Assembly (NCBI GenBank): GCA_013695855.1
Contig: JACCZR010000112.1
Coordinates: 1-12,792, forward strand
Length of the DNA stretch: 12,792 nt
Direction of reading: 5' to 3'
From: Thermoleophilaceae bacterium
Lineage (GTDB): Bacteria > Actinomycetota > Thermoleophilia > Solirubrobacterales > Thermoleophilaceae
Shown here: one piece after another, positions 6,672 to 12,417 of the stretch
Layout: the number at the start of each line of letters is the position of its first letter
Numbering within the stretch: position 1 is the first letter of the stretch
Translations under genes and position numbers: made by a program
Notes under the pieces: model-generated
What the model saw: only the letters and a program-made list of their open reading frames with translations
Told to the model about the DNA's origin: nothing
Database searches by the model: none

Positions 6672-7556
6672 ATGGAGGGACGCGCGGACAACGCGTGGCT
6701 TACGCCACGCGAGGTGACGCGCCGGACCGGTCTGTCGCCCGCGACCTTGAGGATCTGGGAGCAGCGGTACGGCTTTCCGCGCCCGGAGCGCCTGCCCAGT
6801 GGACATCGGCGCTACGCCGGTGAGGAGGTCGAGCGCCTGCTCGAGGTCCAGCGCGAGCGCGATGAGGGCCGTTCGCTTCCCGCCGCGATCGAACGCGCCC
6901 TGAGCACCGCGCCTTCGACCGAGGAGTCGGTGTTCGCCGGCCTTCGCCGCCGCCGGCCCGACCTGGTGCCCTACCTCCTGGCCAAGCGGACCCTCCTGGC
7001 CCTCTCACACGCGATCGAGGACGAGTCCTGCGCCCGGGCCGACCACGGGCTGCTGTTCGGGGCCTTCCAGGAGGAACGCTTCTACCGCCAGGCCGAGCAC
7101 CGCTGGCGCGGGCTGGCGCGCACGGCCGACGCCGCCGTCGCGCTCGCCGACTTTCCCGAGGTCCGCGAGGAAGGCGGGGCACCCACGGAGGTGCCGATCG
7201 ACCGCTCGGCCCCCGCGGGCCGCGAGTGGAGCCTGATCTGCGACGGCCCGGCATATTCGGCCTGCCTCTCGGCCTGGGAGCGTCCCGGACAGGACAGCGT
7301 GGGCGACCCCGAGCGGCTGTTCGAGACGATCTGGACGGTCGAGCCCGAGTTGGTGAGGGAGGCATCGGCAATTGCCATCGGCCTCACCGCGCAGAGCGCT
7401 CCGCGCCTGGGCGCGGCGCTGGCCGAGGACCTGGCGGACCGCCCCCTGTCCTCACTCGAGGACCGCGTGGGCCAGGTCACGGCCCTCACGAGCCGGATGG
7501 TGGCCTACATGGCCGGCGACGGTGGGTCCAGTCAGCTCCGTGCACCGCACTCCTAG
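6672..7556 (+). CDS. MerR-family regulator with probable DICT sensory domain
   Basis: Residues about 9-75 are a MerR winged helix-turn-helix (LTPREVTRRTGLSPATLRIWEQRYGFPRPERLPSGHRRY): the TLRxWEQRYG recognition segment and the GxRRY wing of the subgroup that also includes light- and B12-sensing repressors. The rest, about 95-240, matches the DICT domain style (KRTLLALSHAIEDE, LFGAFQEERFYRQAEHRWRGLARTADAAVALADFP), a sensory domain usually attached to diguanylate cyclases and regulators. There is no B12-binding or Cys metal-binding motif. The final 60 residues include a helix that could dimerise. It follows the ECF sigma gene on the same strand. HTH certain; DICT assignment is from pattern and should be tested by profile search. 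Confidence 0.86.
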   Translation: MEGRADNAWLTPREVTRRTGLSPATLRIWEQRYGFPRPERLPSGHRRYAGEEVERLLEVQRERDEGRSLPAAIERALSTAPSTEESVFAGLRRRRPDLVPYLLAKRTLLALSHAIEDESCARADHGLLFGAFQEERFYRQAEHRWRGLARTADAAVALADFPEVREEGGAPTEVPIDRSAPAGREWSLICDGPAYSACLSAWERPGQDSVGDPERLFETIWTVEPELVREASAIAIGLTAQSAPRLGAALAEDLADRPLSSLEDRVGQVTALTSRMVAYMAGDGGSSQLRAPHS

Positions 7557-7612
7557 TTCGGATCCGGGGACCGCGCTTCTAGCCAGATCCGAGCACCGCA
7601 CCTATGGGCTGG
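7537..7612. repeat. Three imperfect tandem copies of a ~25-bp unit across convergent gene ends
   Basis: Units start at 7537, 7563 and 7588. Each opens with TCCG followed by a G(C/G)ACCGC core and a TC(C/T)TAG-like stretch (weaker in the third). The first holds the MerR gene stop codon; the second holds the stop codon of the minus-strand epimerase-like gene. It looks like local duplication. The third copy is the most diverged. Confidence 0.55.
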
Positions 7613-8451
7613 GGGCGCACGCCGAGGCGCTCGGCGTCGGCGGTACCTCGTGCCGTGGTCATGGGCTCCTCCATCAGCTCGGCCTCCTCCCAGGTGGCGA
7701 ACGCGGCGGGCCCGGAGACGCGCTCCACGGCCCTCAGCGCGGCCCGGACCGCAGGCAGCGGAACGTGTACGAGCGGGCGCGGGCCCAGGGCGGCGTGCAC
7801 GAAGTCGTTGTAGGAAAGGGTCTGGGGGCCCGCCAGCTCGTACCGGCCCGCCCCCTTCGACGTCAGGGCGGCGGCCACGCAGTCTGCGGCGTCCTCAGCC
7901 CAGATCGGCTGGAAGAGCGCCCTGCCCGAGCCGGCCACGGGCACCGCGGGCAGCAGCCCCAAGCGCCCCAGGAGGGTCAGCCAGGGGTCCCCCGGGGCGT
8001 AGATGATCGACGGCTCGAAGACCACCGTCTCCAGGCCCGAGCGTTCGACCGCCTCGCGGGCGAGGGCCTTGGCGCGAAAGAAGCGCGTGCGCGAAGCACG
8101 GCTGGCCCCGAGGGCCGAGAAGAACACGAAGCGCCGCGCGCCCCCTCGTTCGGCCGCGCGGACCAGTCGCAGGGTGGCCACTGCGGAGAGCTCCTCGATC
8201 GAGCCGCGTGGCTGGTCGCGAATCGAGGCAGCCAGGTGGACGACCGTGTCCACTCCCCTCAGGGCGTTGCGAAAGGAGCCCGGGTCGCCGAGATCGCCGA
8301 GCGCGAGCTGAACGCGCACGCGTTCGCCGCCCAGGCGCTTGGGATCGCGGACCAGGCAGCGGACGGTCTCCCCGGAGGCCACCAGCCGCCGCAGAAGCGC
8401 CGAACCCACGGTGCCCGTCGCCCCGGTGAGCAGGATCACGCGGGGCAACAT
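7579..8451 (-). CDS. NAD(P)-binding atypical SDR (NmrA/epimerase-like)
   Basis: The 290-aa protein starts with a Rossmann fold: VILLTGATGTVGSALL with the TGxxGxxG dinucleotide motif at 9-16, then GDLGD (52-56), VVHLAA (70-75) and FFSALGAS (110-117). It belongs with atypical or extended SDRs of the NDUFA9/NmrA kind, used as epimerases, redox sensors or complex I-associated factors. The active-site YxxxK pattern reads F124-RAK128, so the catalytic Tyr seems to be Phe; dehydrogenase activity may be lost, as in other atypical SDRs. The start is ATG 8451, directly before the conserved strand, with no clear ribosome-binding site. It is convergent with the MerR gene and divergent from the ferredoxin gene (95-nt gap). 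Confidence 0.87.
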   Translation of the reverse strand: MLPRVILLTGATGTVGSALLRRLVASGETVRCLVRDPKRLGGERVRVQLALGDLGDPGSFRNALRGVDTVVHLAASIRDQPRGSIEELSAVATLRLVRAAERGGARRFVFFSALGASRASRTRFFRAKALAREAVERSGLETVVFEPSIIYAPGDPWLTLLGRLGLLPAVPVAGSGRALFQPIWAEDAADCVAAALTSKGAGRYELAGPQTLSYNDFVHAALGPRPLVHVPLPAVRAALRAVERVSGPAAFATWEEAELMEEPMTTARGTADAERLGVRPQPIGAVLGSG

Positions 8452-8530
8452 AGGGCCTGACCCCGATTGGCCGTTCTCCGGGGCGTGCTTCCAAGGCGGC
8501 CGTGCCCTCAGCGCCGCGGAGGAGCATGGA

Positions 8531-8536
8531 TAGAAT
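8531..8536 (+). promoter_or_regulatory. Candidate -10 box of the ferredoxin gene
   Basis: TAGAAT (5 of 6 to TATAAT) lies 10 nt before ATG 8547. It overlaps the alternative start ATG 8535, which argues for 8547. Against this, a GGAGGAG (8518-8524) is well spaced for ATG 8535, so a leadered mRNA using that start cannot be excluded. Confidence 0.4.
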
Positions 8537-8546
8537 GCCGCGGCCC

Positions 8547-8813
8547 ATGGCCTACGTGATCGCTGAGCCCTGCATCGGCCAAAAGGACAACTCGTGCGTC
8601 GAGGTCTGTCCCGTGGACTGCATCCATCCGACGCCCGACGAGCCCGACTACGACAAGGTCGAGCAGCTCTACATCGATCCTGAGGAGTGCATCGACTGCG
8701 ACGCGTGCGTGGAGGCGTGCCCGGTCGACGCCTGCTTCGCCGAGGACCAGCTCCCCGACGAGTGGACGAAGTTCACCGAGGTCAACGCGGAGTACTTCAA
8801 GCAGGCTTCCTGA
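8547..8813 (+). CDS. fdxA: Seven-iron ferredoxin (3Fe-4S / 4Fe-4S)
   Basis: The 88-aa protein begins MAYVIAEPCIG and has the FdxA cysteine pattern C-x7-C-x3-CPVDC followed by C-x2-C-x2-C-x3-CP. By analogy with Azotobacter FdI, C9, C17 and C58 would bind the [3Fe-4S] cluster, and C21, C48, C51 and C54 the [4Fe-4S] cluster; C25 is the usual extra cysteine. It carries electrons in the cytoplasm. The loop between the halves (HPTPDEPDYDKVEQLYIDP) is several residues longer than the common mycobacterial form, and an additional C63 is present. The ATG 8547 start agrees with the family N-terminus; ATG 8526 and 8535 are in frame upstream. Confidence 0.94.
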   Translation: MAYVIAEPCIGQKDNSCVEVCPVDCIHPTPDEPDYDKVEQLYIDPEECIDCDACVEACPVDACFAEDQLPDEWTKFTEVNAEYFKQAS

Positions 8814-8867
8814 CGAGCGGCGACCTCGCGTCCAGCCGTCCGGGGAAGCGGCAGGGGCGGCGCTGGC

Positions 8868-8873
8868 TATGGT
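8868..8873 (+). promoter_or_regulatory. Candidate -10 box of the DUF3817-like gene (leaderless)
   Basis: TATGGT fits TANNNT and lies 7 nt before GTG 8881. The ATG at 8869 lies inside this box. If the box is real, translation starts at 8881. Confidence 0.35.
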
Positions 8874-8880
8874 GCCCTCA

Positions 8881-9198
8881 GTGAACCGCAGCCGTCTCCT
8901 GAGTCACGAGATAGGGCCCGGGGCGCTCAACTTCCTGCGCGTGGTCTCGCTCGTGGACGCCCTTCTCCTGGTCGTCCTGCTATGGGCTTCTCTCAACGAT
9001 CGCGACGCCGCTGTGGGCGTGCTCGGTCCACTCCACGGAATCCTCTTCCTCGTACTCGTCGGGACCCTCGCGCGCTTCGCCGGCCTCGGCCGGGCGCGGT
9101 GGGCCTTCACCGCGGCGGTCTTCATCCTCGGGCCGCTGGCGTCGGTCCCGGGGCTGGAGCTGATGCACCGCTCGGGGCGTGCCGCCCCGAGCAGGTAG
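8881..9198 (+). CDS. Small DUF3817-like integral membrane protein
   Basis: The 105-aa product (109 aa if the in-frame ATG 8869 is used) has three hydrophobic segments: NFLRVVSLVDALLLVVLLWA, then VLGPLHGILFLVLVGTLARF, then WAFTAAVFILGPLASVPG. The GPLHGILF motif after the first segment and the xxASVPxx ending of the third match DUF3817 membrane proteins, whose function is unknown. The short charged linker NDRDA lies between segments 1 and 2. I prefer GTG 8881 because a TANNNT box sits 7 nt before it. It follows the ferredoxin by 67 nt and is convergent with mrp. Confidence 0.75.
   Translation: MNRSRLLSHEIGPGALNFLRVVSLVDALLLVVLLWASLNDRDAAVGVLGPLHGILFLVLVGTLARFAGLGRARWAFTAAVFILGPLASVPGLELMHRSGRAAPSR
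9170..9192. terminator. Hairpin between the DUF3817-like gene and mrp (convergent ends)
   Basis: Arms GCTCGGGGC and GCCCCGAGC form a perfect 9-bp stem with a 5-nt loop, ending 3 nt before the stop codon of the membrane protein gene and 24 nt past the 3' end of mrp. No T-tract follows. A GC-type bidirectional terminator is likely. Confidence 0.5.
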
Positions 9199-9215
9199 GG
9201 CACGAAGCCCGAGCG

Positions 9216-10361
9216 TCAGGGCGCCATCGGCAGGGCGGAGCCGGTGATCTCCGGAACCGGCGGGCCGATGGGCTCCTGCAGCACGGCCAGCTGTTGAGGG
9301 GTTGCGGCTATCACGCCGCGGGCGGTGTGGAAGATGGCTTGGGCGGCCGGGGCGTCGGGGTCCTCGAGCACCAGGGGACGGCCCTCGTCGGAGGCCACGC
9401 GCAATTCCTCCTGCAACGGGATCTTGCCCAGCAGGGGCACGTCGAGGTCATCCGCCAGCTGCTGGCCCCCTCCCTCGCCGAAGATCGTGAAGCGCTCGCC
9501 ACCGGGGGTGGTGAAGCCCGACATGTTCTCGACCACGCCGGCGATCTGCAGCTCGTAACGGTCGGCCGTGTCGGCGGCGCGACGGGCCACATGCTGGGCG
9601 GCGGGCTGCGGAGTGGTCACGATCACGAACCTCGACTGCGGCAGCAGCTGGGCCAGCGTCATCGAGACGTCACCGGTGCCCGGAGGCAGGTCGATCAGCA
9701 GGTAGTCGAGCTCACCCCAGTCCACATCCTCGAGGAACTGGCGGATCGCCTTGTGGAGCATCGGGCCGCGCCAGGTGATGGCCTGGTCGGGCTTGTCGAG
9801 GAAGAACTCGATCGAGATGGCCTTCACGCCGCCGGCGGCGTCCAGAGGAAGGATCTTGCGCTCTGCCGAGACCATGGGCCGCCCGTGCACTCCGAGCATC
9901 CGCGGGATCGAATAGCCCCAGACGTCGGCGTCCAGGACTGCCGCCGCCTTGCCCTCCATCTGCAGCGCGGTGGCCAGGTTCGCGGTGAGGGTCGACTTGC
10001 CCACGCCGCCCTTGCCCGAGCCCACGCAGATCACGTTCTTGACTGCGGCCAGCGCGCCCTGCGGCAGGCCGTCCTTGCGCCCGAGGCGCTGCTGAAGGGT
10101 CTGCTTCTCCTCGGAGGAGAGGACGTCGAAGCCGACGCTGACCTGCTCGATGCCCTCGAGCGCCATGACGCTCTGGCGCACGGCGGTCTCGAAGTGCGAG
10201 CGGATGGGGCAGCCCGCGGTGGTCAGGGAGACGACCACGTCCACGGCGCCGGGAGCGGGCTGCTTGATCGAGCGCACCATCCCGAGCGAGACGATGTCCT
10301 TGTGCAGCTCGGGATCGACGACGGCACGCAGCGTGTCGTTGATCTGCTCCTCGGTGGGCAC
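9216..10361 (-). CDS. mrp: Mrp/ApbC (NBP35-like) Fe-S cluster carrier ATPase
   Basis: The 381-aa protein joins an N-terminal MIP18/DUF59 domain (about 5-85; DPELHKDIVSLGMV, LTTAGCPIRSHFE) to a P-loop ATPase. The ATPase has the deviant Walker A GSGKGGVGKST (114-124), LDADVWGYSIPRMLG (143-157) and the DLPPGTGD switch (224-231). Relatives carry or insert Fe-S clusters in the cytoplasm. The CxxC that binds the bridging cluster in many Mrp proteins, expected after GVVENMS, is replaced by FTTPGG (283-288), leaving no cysteine pair there. The GTG start has no Shine-Dalgarno site; TAGACT (10369-10374 on the plus strand) is 7 nt upstream. A strong terminator lies just ahead of this promoter. Confidence 0.94.
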   Translation of the reverse strand: MPTEEQINDTLRAVVDPELHKDIVSLGMVRSIKQPAPGAVDVVVSLTTAGCPIRSHFETAVRQSVMALEGIEQVSVGFDVLSSEEKQTLQQRLGRKDGLPQGALAAVKNVICVGSGKGGVGKSTLTANLATALQMEGKAAAVLDADVWGYSIPRMLGVHGRPMVSAERKILPLDAAGGVKAISIEFFLDKPDQAITWRGPMLHKAIRQFLEDVDWGELDYLLIDLPPGTGDVSMTLAQLLPQSRFVIVTTPQPAAQHVARRAADTADRYELQIAGVVENMSGFTTPGGERFTIFGEGGGQQLADDLDVPLLGKIPLQEELRVASDEGRPLVLEDPDAPAAQAIFHTARGVIAATPQQLAVLQEPIGPPVPEITGSALPMAP

Positions 10362-10368
10362 GGCCCGG

Positions 10369-10374
10369 AGTCTA
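10369..10374 (-). promoter_or_regulatory. Candidate -10 box of mrp (leaderless)
   Basis: Read on the minus strand this is TAGACT, 7 nt before the GTG start, fitting TANNNT. Lack of a Shine-Dalgarno site supports a leaderless message. No good -35 is seen; that region is the T-tract of the preceding terminator. Confidence 0.4.
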
Positions 10375-10390
10375 GGCTAGAAACCCGGAT

Positions 10391-10428
10391 CAAAAAGAAA
10401 CCGGCCGGGCCCCGAAGGGCCCGGCCGG
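10391..10428 (-). terminator. Intrinsic terminator between the basic-protein gene and mrp
   Basis: On the minus strand CCGGCCGGGCCC and GGGCCCGGCCGG form a perfect 12-bp stem with a TTCG tetraloop, followed by TTTCTTTTTG. It ends transcription coming from the basic-protein gene, about 108 nt past its stop, and lies about 30 nt before the mrp start. Confidence 0.93.
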
Positions 10429-10432
10429 CTGA

Positions 10433-10509
10433 GGGAGGAGAGATACTGCACTACTGCCAGCGAGGTATGAGGCTGGCAGTCTCGCCCTCCCGCTCTCTCC
10501 GTTAGCGGG
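10433..10509 (-). ncRNA. Structured 3'-UTR/leader segment upstream of mrp
   Basis: On the minus strand a 9-bp hairpin, ACTGCCAGC with GCTGGCAGT around a 10-nt loop (10453-10480), is enclosed by a second helix: GGGAGG-GC-GAG (10481-10491) with CTC-T-CCTCCC (10433-10442). A third hairpin, CCCGCT with AGCGGG (10489-10509), would compete with the outer helix at 10489-10491. The terminator follows directly. It could be a 3'-UTR structure, a small RNA released by the terminator, or a regulatory leader. I recognise no known riboswitch consensus. Confidence 0.4.
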
Positions 10510-10535
10510 GGGGATAAGTCCGGAGGGCCCGGAAA

Positions 10536-11168
10536 CTAGGCGAGGCTCGCGACCTGGTCCTGAACCTTCTGGACCTGGTTCTGCACCTCGCGACGTGTGG
10601 TCTTGGCCTGACGCTCGGCCTCGCGGCGGTTGCGGCGCAGCGTGCGCTCTGCCTGCGTCCGCGTGCGCTTGACCTGACGTTGCACGCGGTTGCGGGCCGT
10701 GGTCCCGCGGCGCTCGAAGCGGCGCAGGTTCGTGGAGACGCGGCGGGTGAGCTTGCTGATCTCACGCTGCCTGCTCGCGGGGCTCTTGACGTAGGGCTCC
10801 ACGGTCTCGACGACGTTGTCCCGGACGATGAGGGATGCCCCCACCGGAATCAGGACGACGCGCTCGGCCTGGGTGGCCGCGGCCTTGGTGCGCTGGAACG
10901 CGTAGGCCAGCCCGGTCTCTGCCGTCTTCTCCGCGGCGGCGGCCGTCGTGCCGGCCGACCGAGCGGTCGCCTTGGCGTTGCCCTGCGTCTGACGAGTACC
11001 CGCGCGGCTGTTGCTCCGCGCCGTGGTCTGGGTCCGACGGGCGTTCGCGCGGGTGGTCCGAGCGTTCGAGCGGGTGGTCGCGCCAGCGCGCTTGGTCTCG
11101 TTGCGCTTGCGGGTCGCGGCGCCCTTCTGAGCCGTAGCACGACGCTGCTGTGGGGTCTGCTGAGCCAT
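10536..11168 (-). CDS. Arg/Thr/Ala-rich, very basic protein, probably nucleic-acid binding
   Basis: The 210-aa protein is not a family I can name. Residues 1-80 are low complexity, built of Arg, Thr, Ala, Gln and Asn with repeated TTRSNAR / TTRANARR / TTARSNSRAG motifs, and likely disordered. Residues about 84-130 are more ordered and partly hydrophobic (LAYAFQRTKAAATQAERVVLIPVGASLIVRDNVV). Residues 131-210 are Arg-rich heptad-like helices (RFERRGTTARNRVQRQVKRTRTQ, QNQVQKVQDQVASL). The architecture resembles linker-histone-like or nucleoid-associated proteins. There is no signal peptide. The ATG has an AAGGA site 7 nt upstream and a promoter at 11240-11267. It ends in a long 3' region with a strong terminator. 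Confidence 0.75.
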   Translation of the reverse strand: MAQQTPQQRRATAQKGAATRKRNETKRAGATTRSNARTTRANARRTQTTARSNSRAGTRQTQGNAKATARSAGTTAAAAEKTAETGLAYAFQRTKAAATQAERVVLIPVGASLIVRDNVVETVEPYVKSPASRQREISKLTRRVSTNLRRFERRGTTARNRVQRQVKRTRTQAERTLRRNRREAERQAKTTRREVQNQVQKVQDQVASLA

Positions 11169-11239
11169 GTTTTGGTCCTTCTTCCTCCCCTGGTGGGGTT
11201 CCCTAGTTTCGTAAGCTTATTACTTCTAAGCTCAATAGG

Positions 11240-11267
11240 AGTATACCACCGAACACACGTACGTAAA
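11240..11267 (-). promoter_or_regulatory. Promoter of the basic-protein gene
   Basis: On the minus strand TTTACG (11262-11267) and TATACT (11240-11245) are separated by 16 nt. TATACT matches the -10 consensus at 5 of 6 positions. The predicted leader is about 65 nt with a proper ribosome-binding site before the ATG. Confidence 0.55.
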
Positions 11268-11286
11268 CCTCCTTGGCAAGTATCCC

Positions 11287-11315
11287 TTGACAGGGGGTAC
11301 AAATAGTGCTTAGAT
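11287..11315 (+). promoter_or_regulatory. Promoter of the transposase gene
   Basis: A perfect TTGACA -35 (11287-11292) is followed after 17 nt by TTAGAT (11310-11315) with a TG dinucleotide at 11307-11308, as in extended -10 promoters. The expected start of transcription coincides with ATG 11322, so the message may be leaderless. An imperfect inverted repeat, GTATCCCT and AGGGGGTAC, overlaps the -35 and might be an operator. Confidence 0.5.
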
Positions 11316-11321
11316 AAGCCA

Positions 11322-12254
11322 ATGCCGCCCGTAAACCGCCAGTATCCCGTCCGGGCCGCGTCGTCCGAATCTAAGTACTCAGTCATGGAGTTCGTCCGCG
11401 AGTTCCCCGATGACGAGTCTTGCCTGCAATGGCTCTGGCGCACCCGCTATGCCGAGGACGGGATGCGGGCTGAGTGCCCGAAGTGCGAGCGTCGGCGTCC
11501 CTTTCACCGCGTGAGCGCGCGGCCAGCGTGGGACTGCGACTACTGCGGCCACCACCTGCACCCCACGGCGGGGACGATCTTCGAGAAGTCCTCGACCAGC
11601 TTGCAGCTCTGGTTCTACGCGATGTTCCTCATCTCGCAGACACGCTGCGGGATCAGCGCGAAGCAGCTAGAGCGCGAGCTGGGCGTGACCTACAAGACGG
11701 CGTGGCGGATGCTCAATCTGATCCGCAACCAGCTCATGGACGACCAGGAGGGCGAGCCTCTGTCCGGGGACGTGGAGGTCGATGAGACCTACCACGGCGG
11801 CAAGCCGCGAGCGAAGGCCCTGCGCGACCGCACGGGCAACCTCGACAAGACCAAGCGCGCCGTGGTGTTCGGCATGGTCGAGCGCGGAGGCCGGGTGCGC
11901 GCCACCCATCTGCCGAACGCTGGCGGCGTGACGATCAAGCGCCAGATCGGGGAGCACATCCTGCCCGAGTCGATGATCTTCACGGACGAGTGGCCGACCT
12001 ATCGGGGCCTCGACAAGACCTACATTGGCCATCGCCGCATCCGCCACAAGGATCGCGTCTACGTCCAGGGCGACGTTCATACGCAGACCATCGAGGGGTT
12101 CTTCGGCTTGATGAAGAACGGCATCCGAGGCACCTACCACGCGGTCTCGCACAAGTGGCTACAGGGCTACCTCAATGAGTACGCCTGGCGCTATAACCGC
12201 CGCTATGACCCGCAGTCGATGTTCCACTCGCTCGCGCTCCGCGCCGCTCTCTGA
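11322..12254 (+). CDS. IS1595-family transposase
   Basis: The 310-aa protein has the IS1595/ISXO2 layout: a helical N-terminus (EFPDDESCLQWLWRTRY), a zinc ribbon (C52-x2-C55, C72-x2-C75), a helix-turn-helix (CGISAKQLERELGVTYKTAWRML), then the DDE-type core. Core residues visible are Asp154 in DVEVDETYHGG, Asp222 in IFTDEWPTY, and the HTQTIEGFFGLMK segment (253-265), where Gln255 sits at the position usually Asn and Glu258 follows. The frame is intact, so it may be active. I used ATG 11322; ATG 11385 is possible. I could not find terminal inverted repeats or target duplications, so the borders of the element are undefined. It overlaps a hairpin at its 3' end. Confidence 0.92.
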   Translation: MPPVNRQYPVRAASSESKYSVMEFVREFPDDESCLQWLWRTRYAEDGMRAECPKCERRRPFHRVSARPAWDCDYCGHHLHPTAGTIFEKSSTSLQLWFYAMFLISQTRCGISAKQLERELGVTYKTAWRMLNLIRNQLMDDQEGEPLSGDVEVDETYHGGKPRAKALRDRTGNLDKTKRAVVFGMVERGGRVRATHLPNAGGVTIKRQIGEHILPESMIFTDEWPTYRGLDKTYIGHRRIRHKDRVYVQGDVHTQTIEGFFGLMKNGIRGTYHAVSHKWLQGYLNEYAWRYNRRYDPQSMFHSLALRAAL

Positions 12255-12272
12255 AACGGGCCGGAGCGGCGC
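12241..12272. terminator. Hairpin across the transposase stop codon
   Basis: Arms GCGCCGCTC (12241-12249) and GAGCGGCGC (12264-12272) pair perfectly over 9 bp with a 14-nt loop holding the TGA. It lies between the transposase and the convergent small-gene operon, so it may terminate both. No T-tract. Confidence 0.45.
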
Positions 12273-12285
12273 CCTAAGACTTGGG

Positions 12286-12417
12286 CTACTGGTCTCGGTT
12301 GCGGCCCCGCAGCGGGCCGGCGACCTTACGGAAATCGGCTAGGACAGCCTCCCGGCTCCGGGCGGGGATCGGACCGTCCTTACGACTCTGACGGATCTTC
12401 TTCGTAGGTTTGGTCAT
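12286..12417 (-). CDS. Small basic protein of unknown function (43 aa)
   Basis: This 43-codon frame starts with an ATG whose last two bases and next base form the TGA stop of the preceding 95-aa gene (ATGA overlap), a typical sign of translational coupling. The product begins MTKPTKKIRQSRKDG and is rich in Lys and Arg throughout; the C-terminal half (SREAVLADFRKVAGPL) could form a helix. I recognise no family. It has no ribosome-binding site of its own, fitting coupled translation. It ends 32 nt from the transposase stop, convergent with it. The coupling makes it more likely real than its length suggests. Confidence 0.55.
   Translation of the reverse strand: MTKPTKKIRQSRKDGPIPARSREAVLADFRKVAGPLRGRNRDQ

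Noticed and set aside
7090..7105. A further partial match to the dispersed repeat (GGCCGAGCACCGCT)
   Set aside because: Only 14 nt match, inside the MerR gene, with no palindrome; expected by chance in GC-rich coding DNA.
8526..8546. ATG 8526 and ATG 8535 as ferredoxin starts
   Set aside because: The family N-terminus begins at MAYVI (8547), and a TAGAAT -10 box overlaps these codons; 8535 remains a minor possibility because a GGAGGAG precedes it.
8982..10505. A 507-codon plus-strand frame opposite mrp
   Set aside because: It is antisense to the well-identified Mrp protein and has no recognisable domain.
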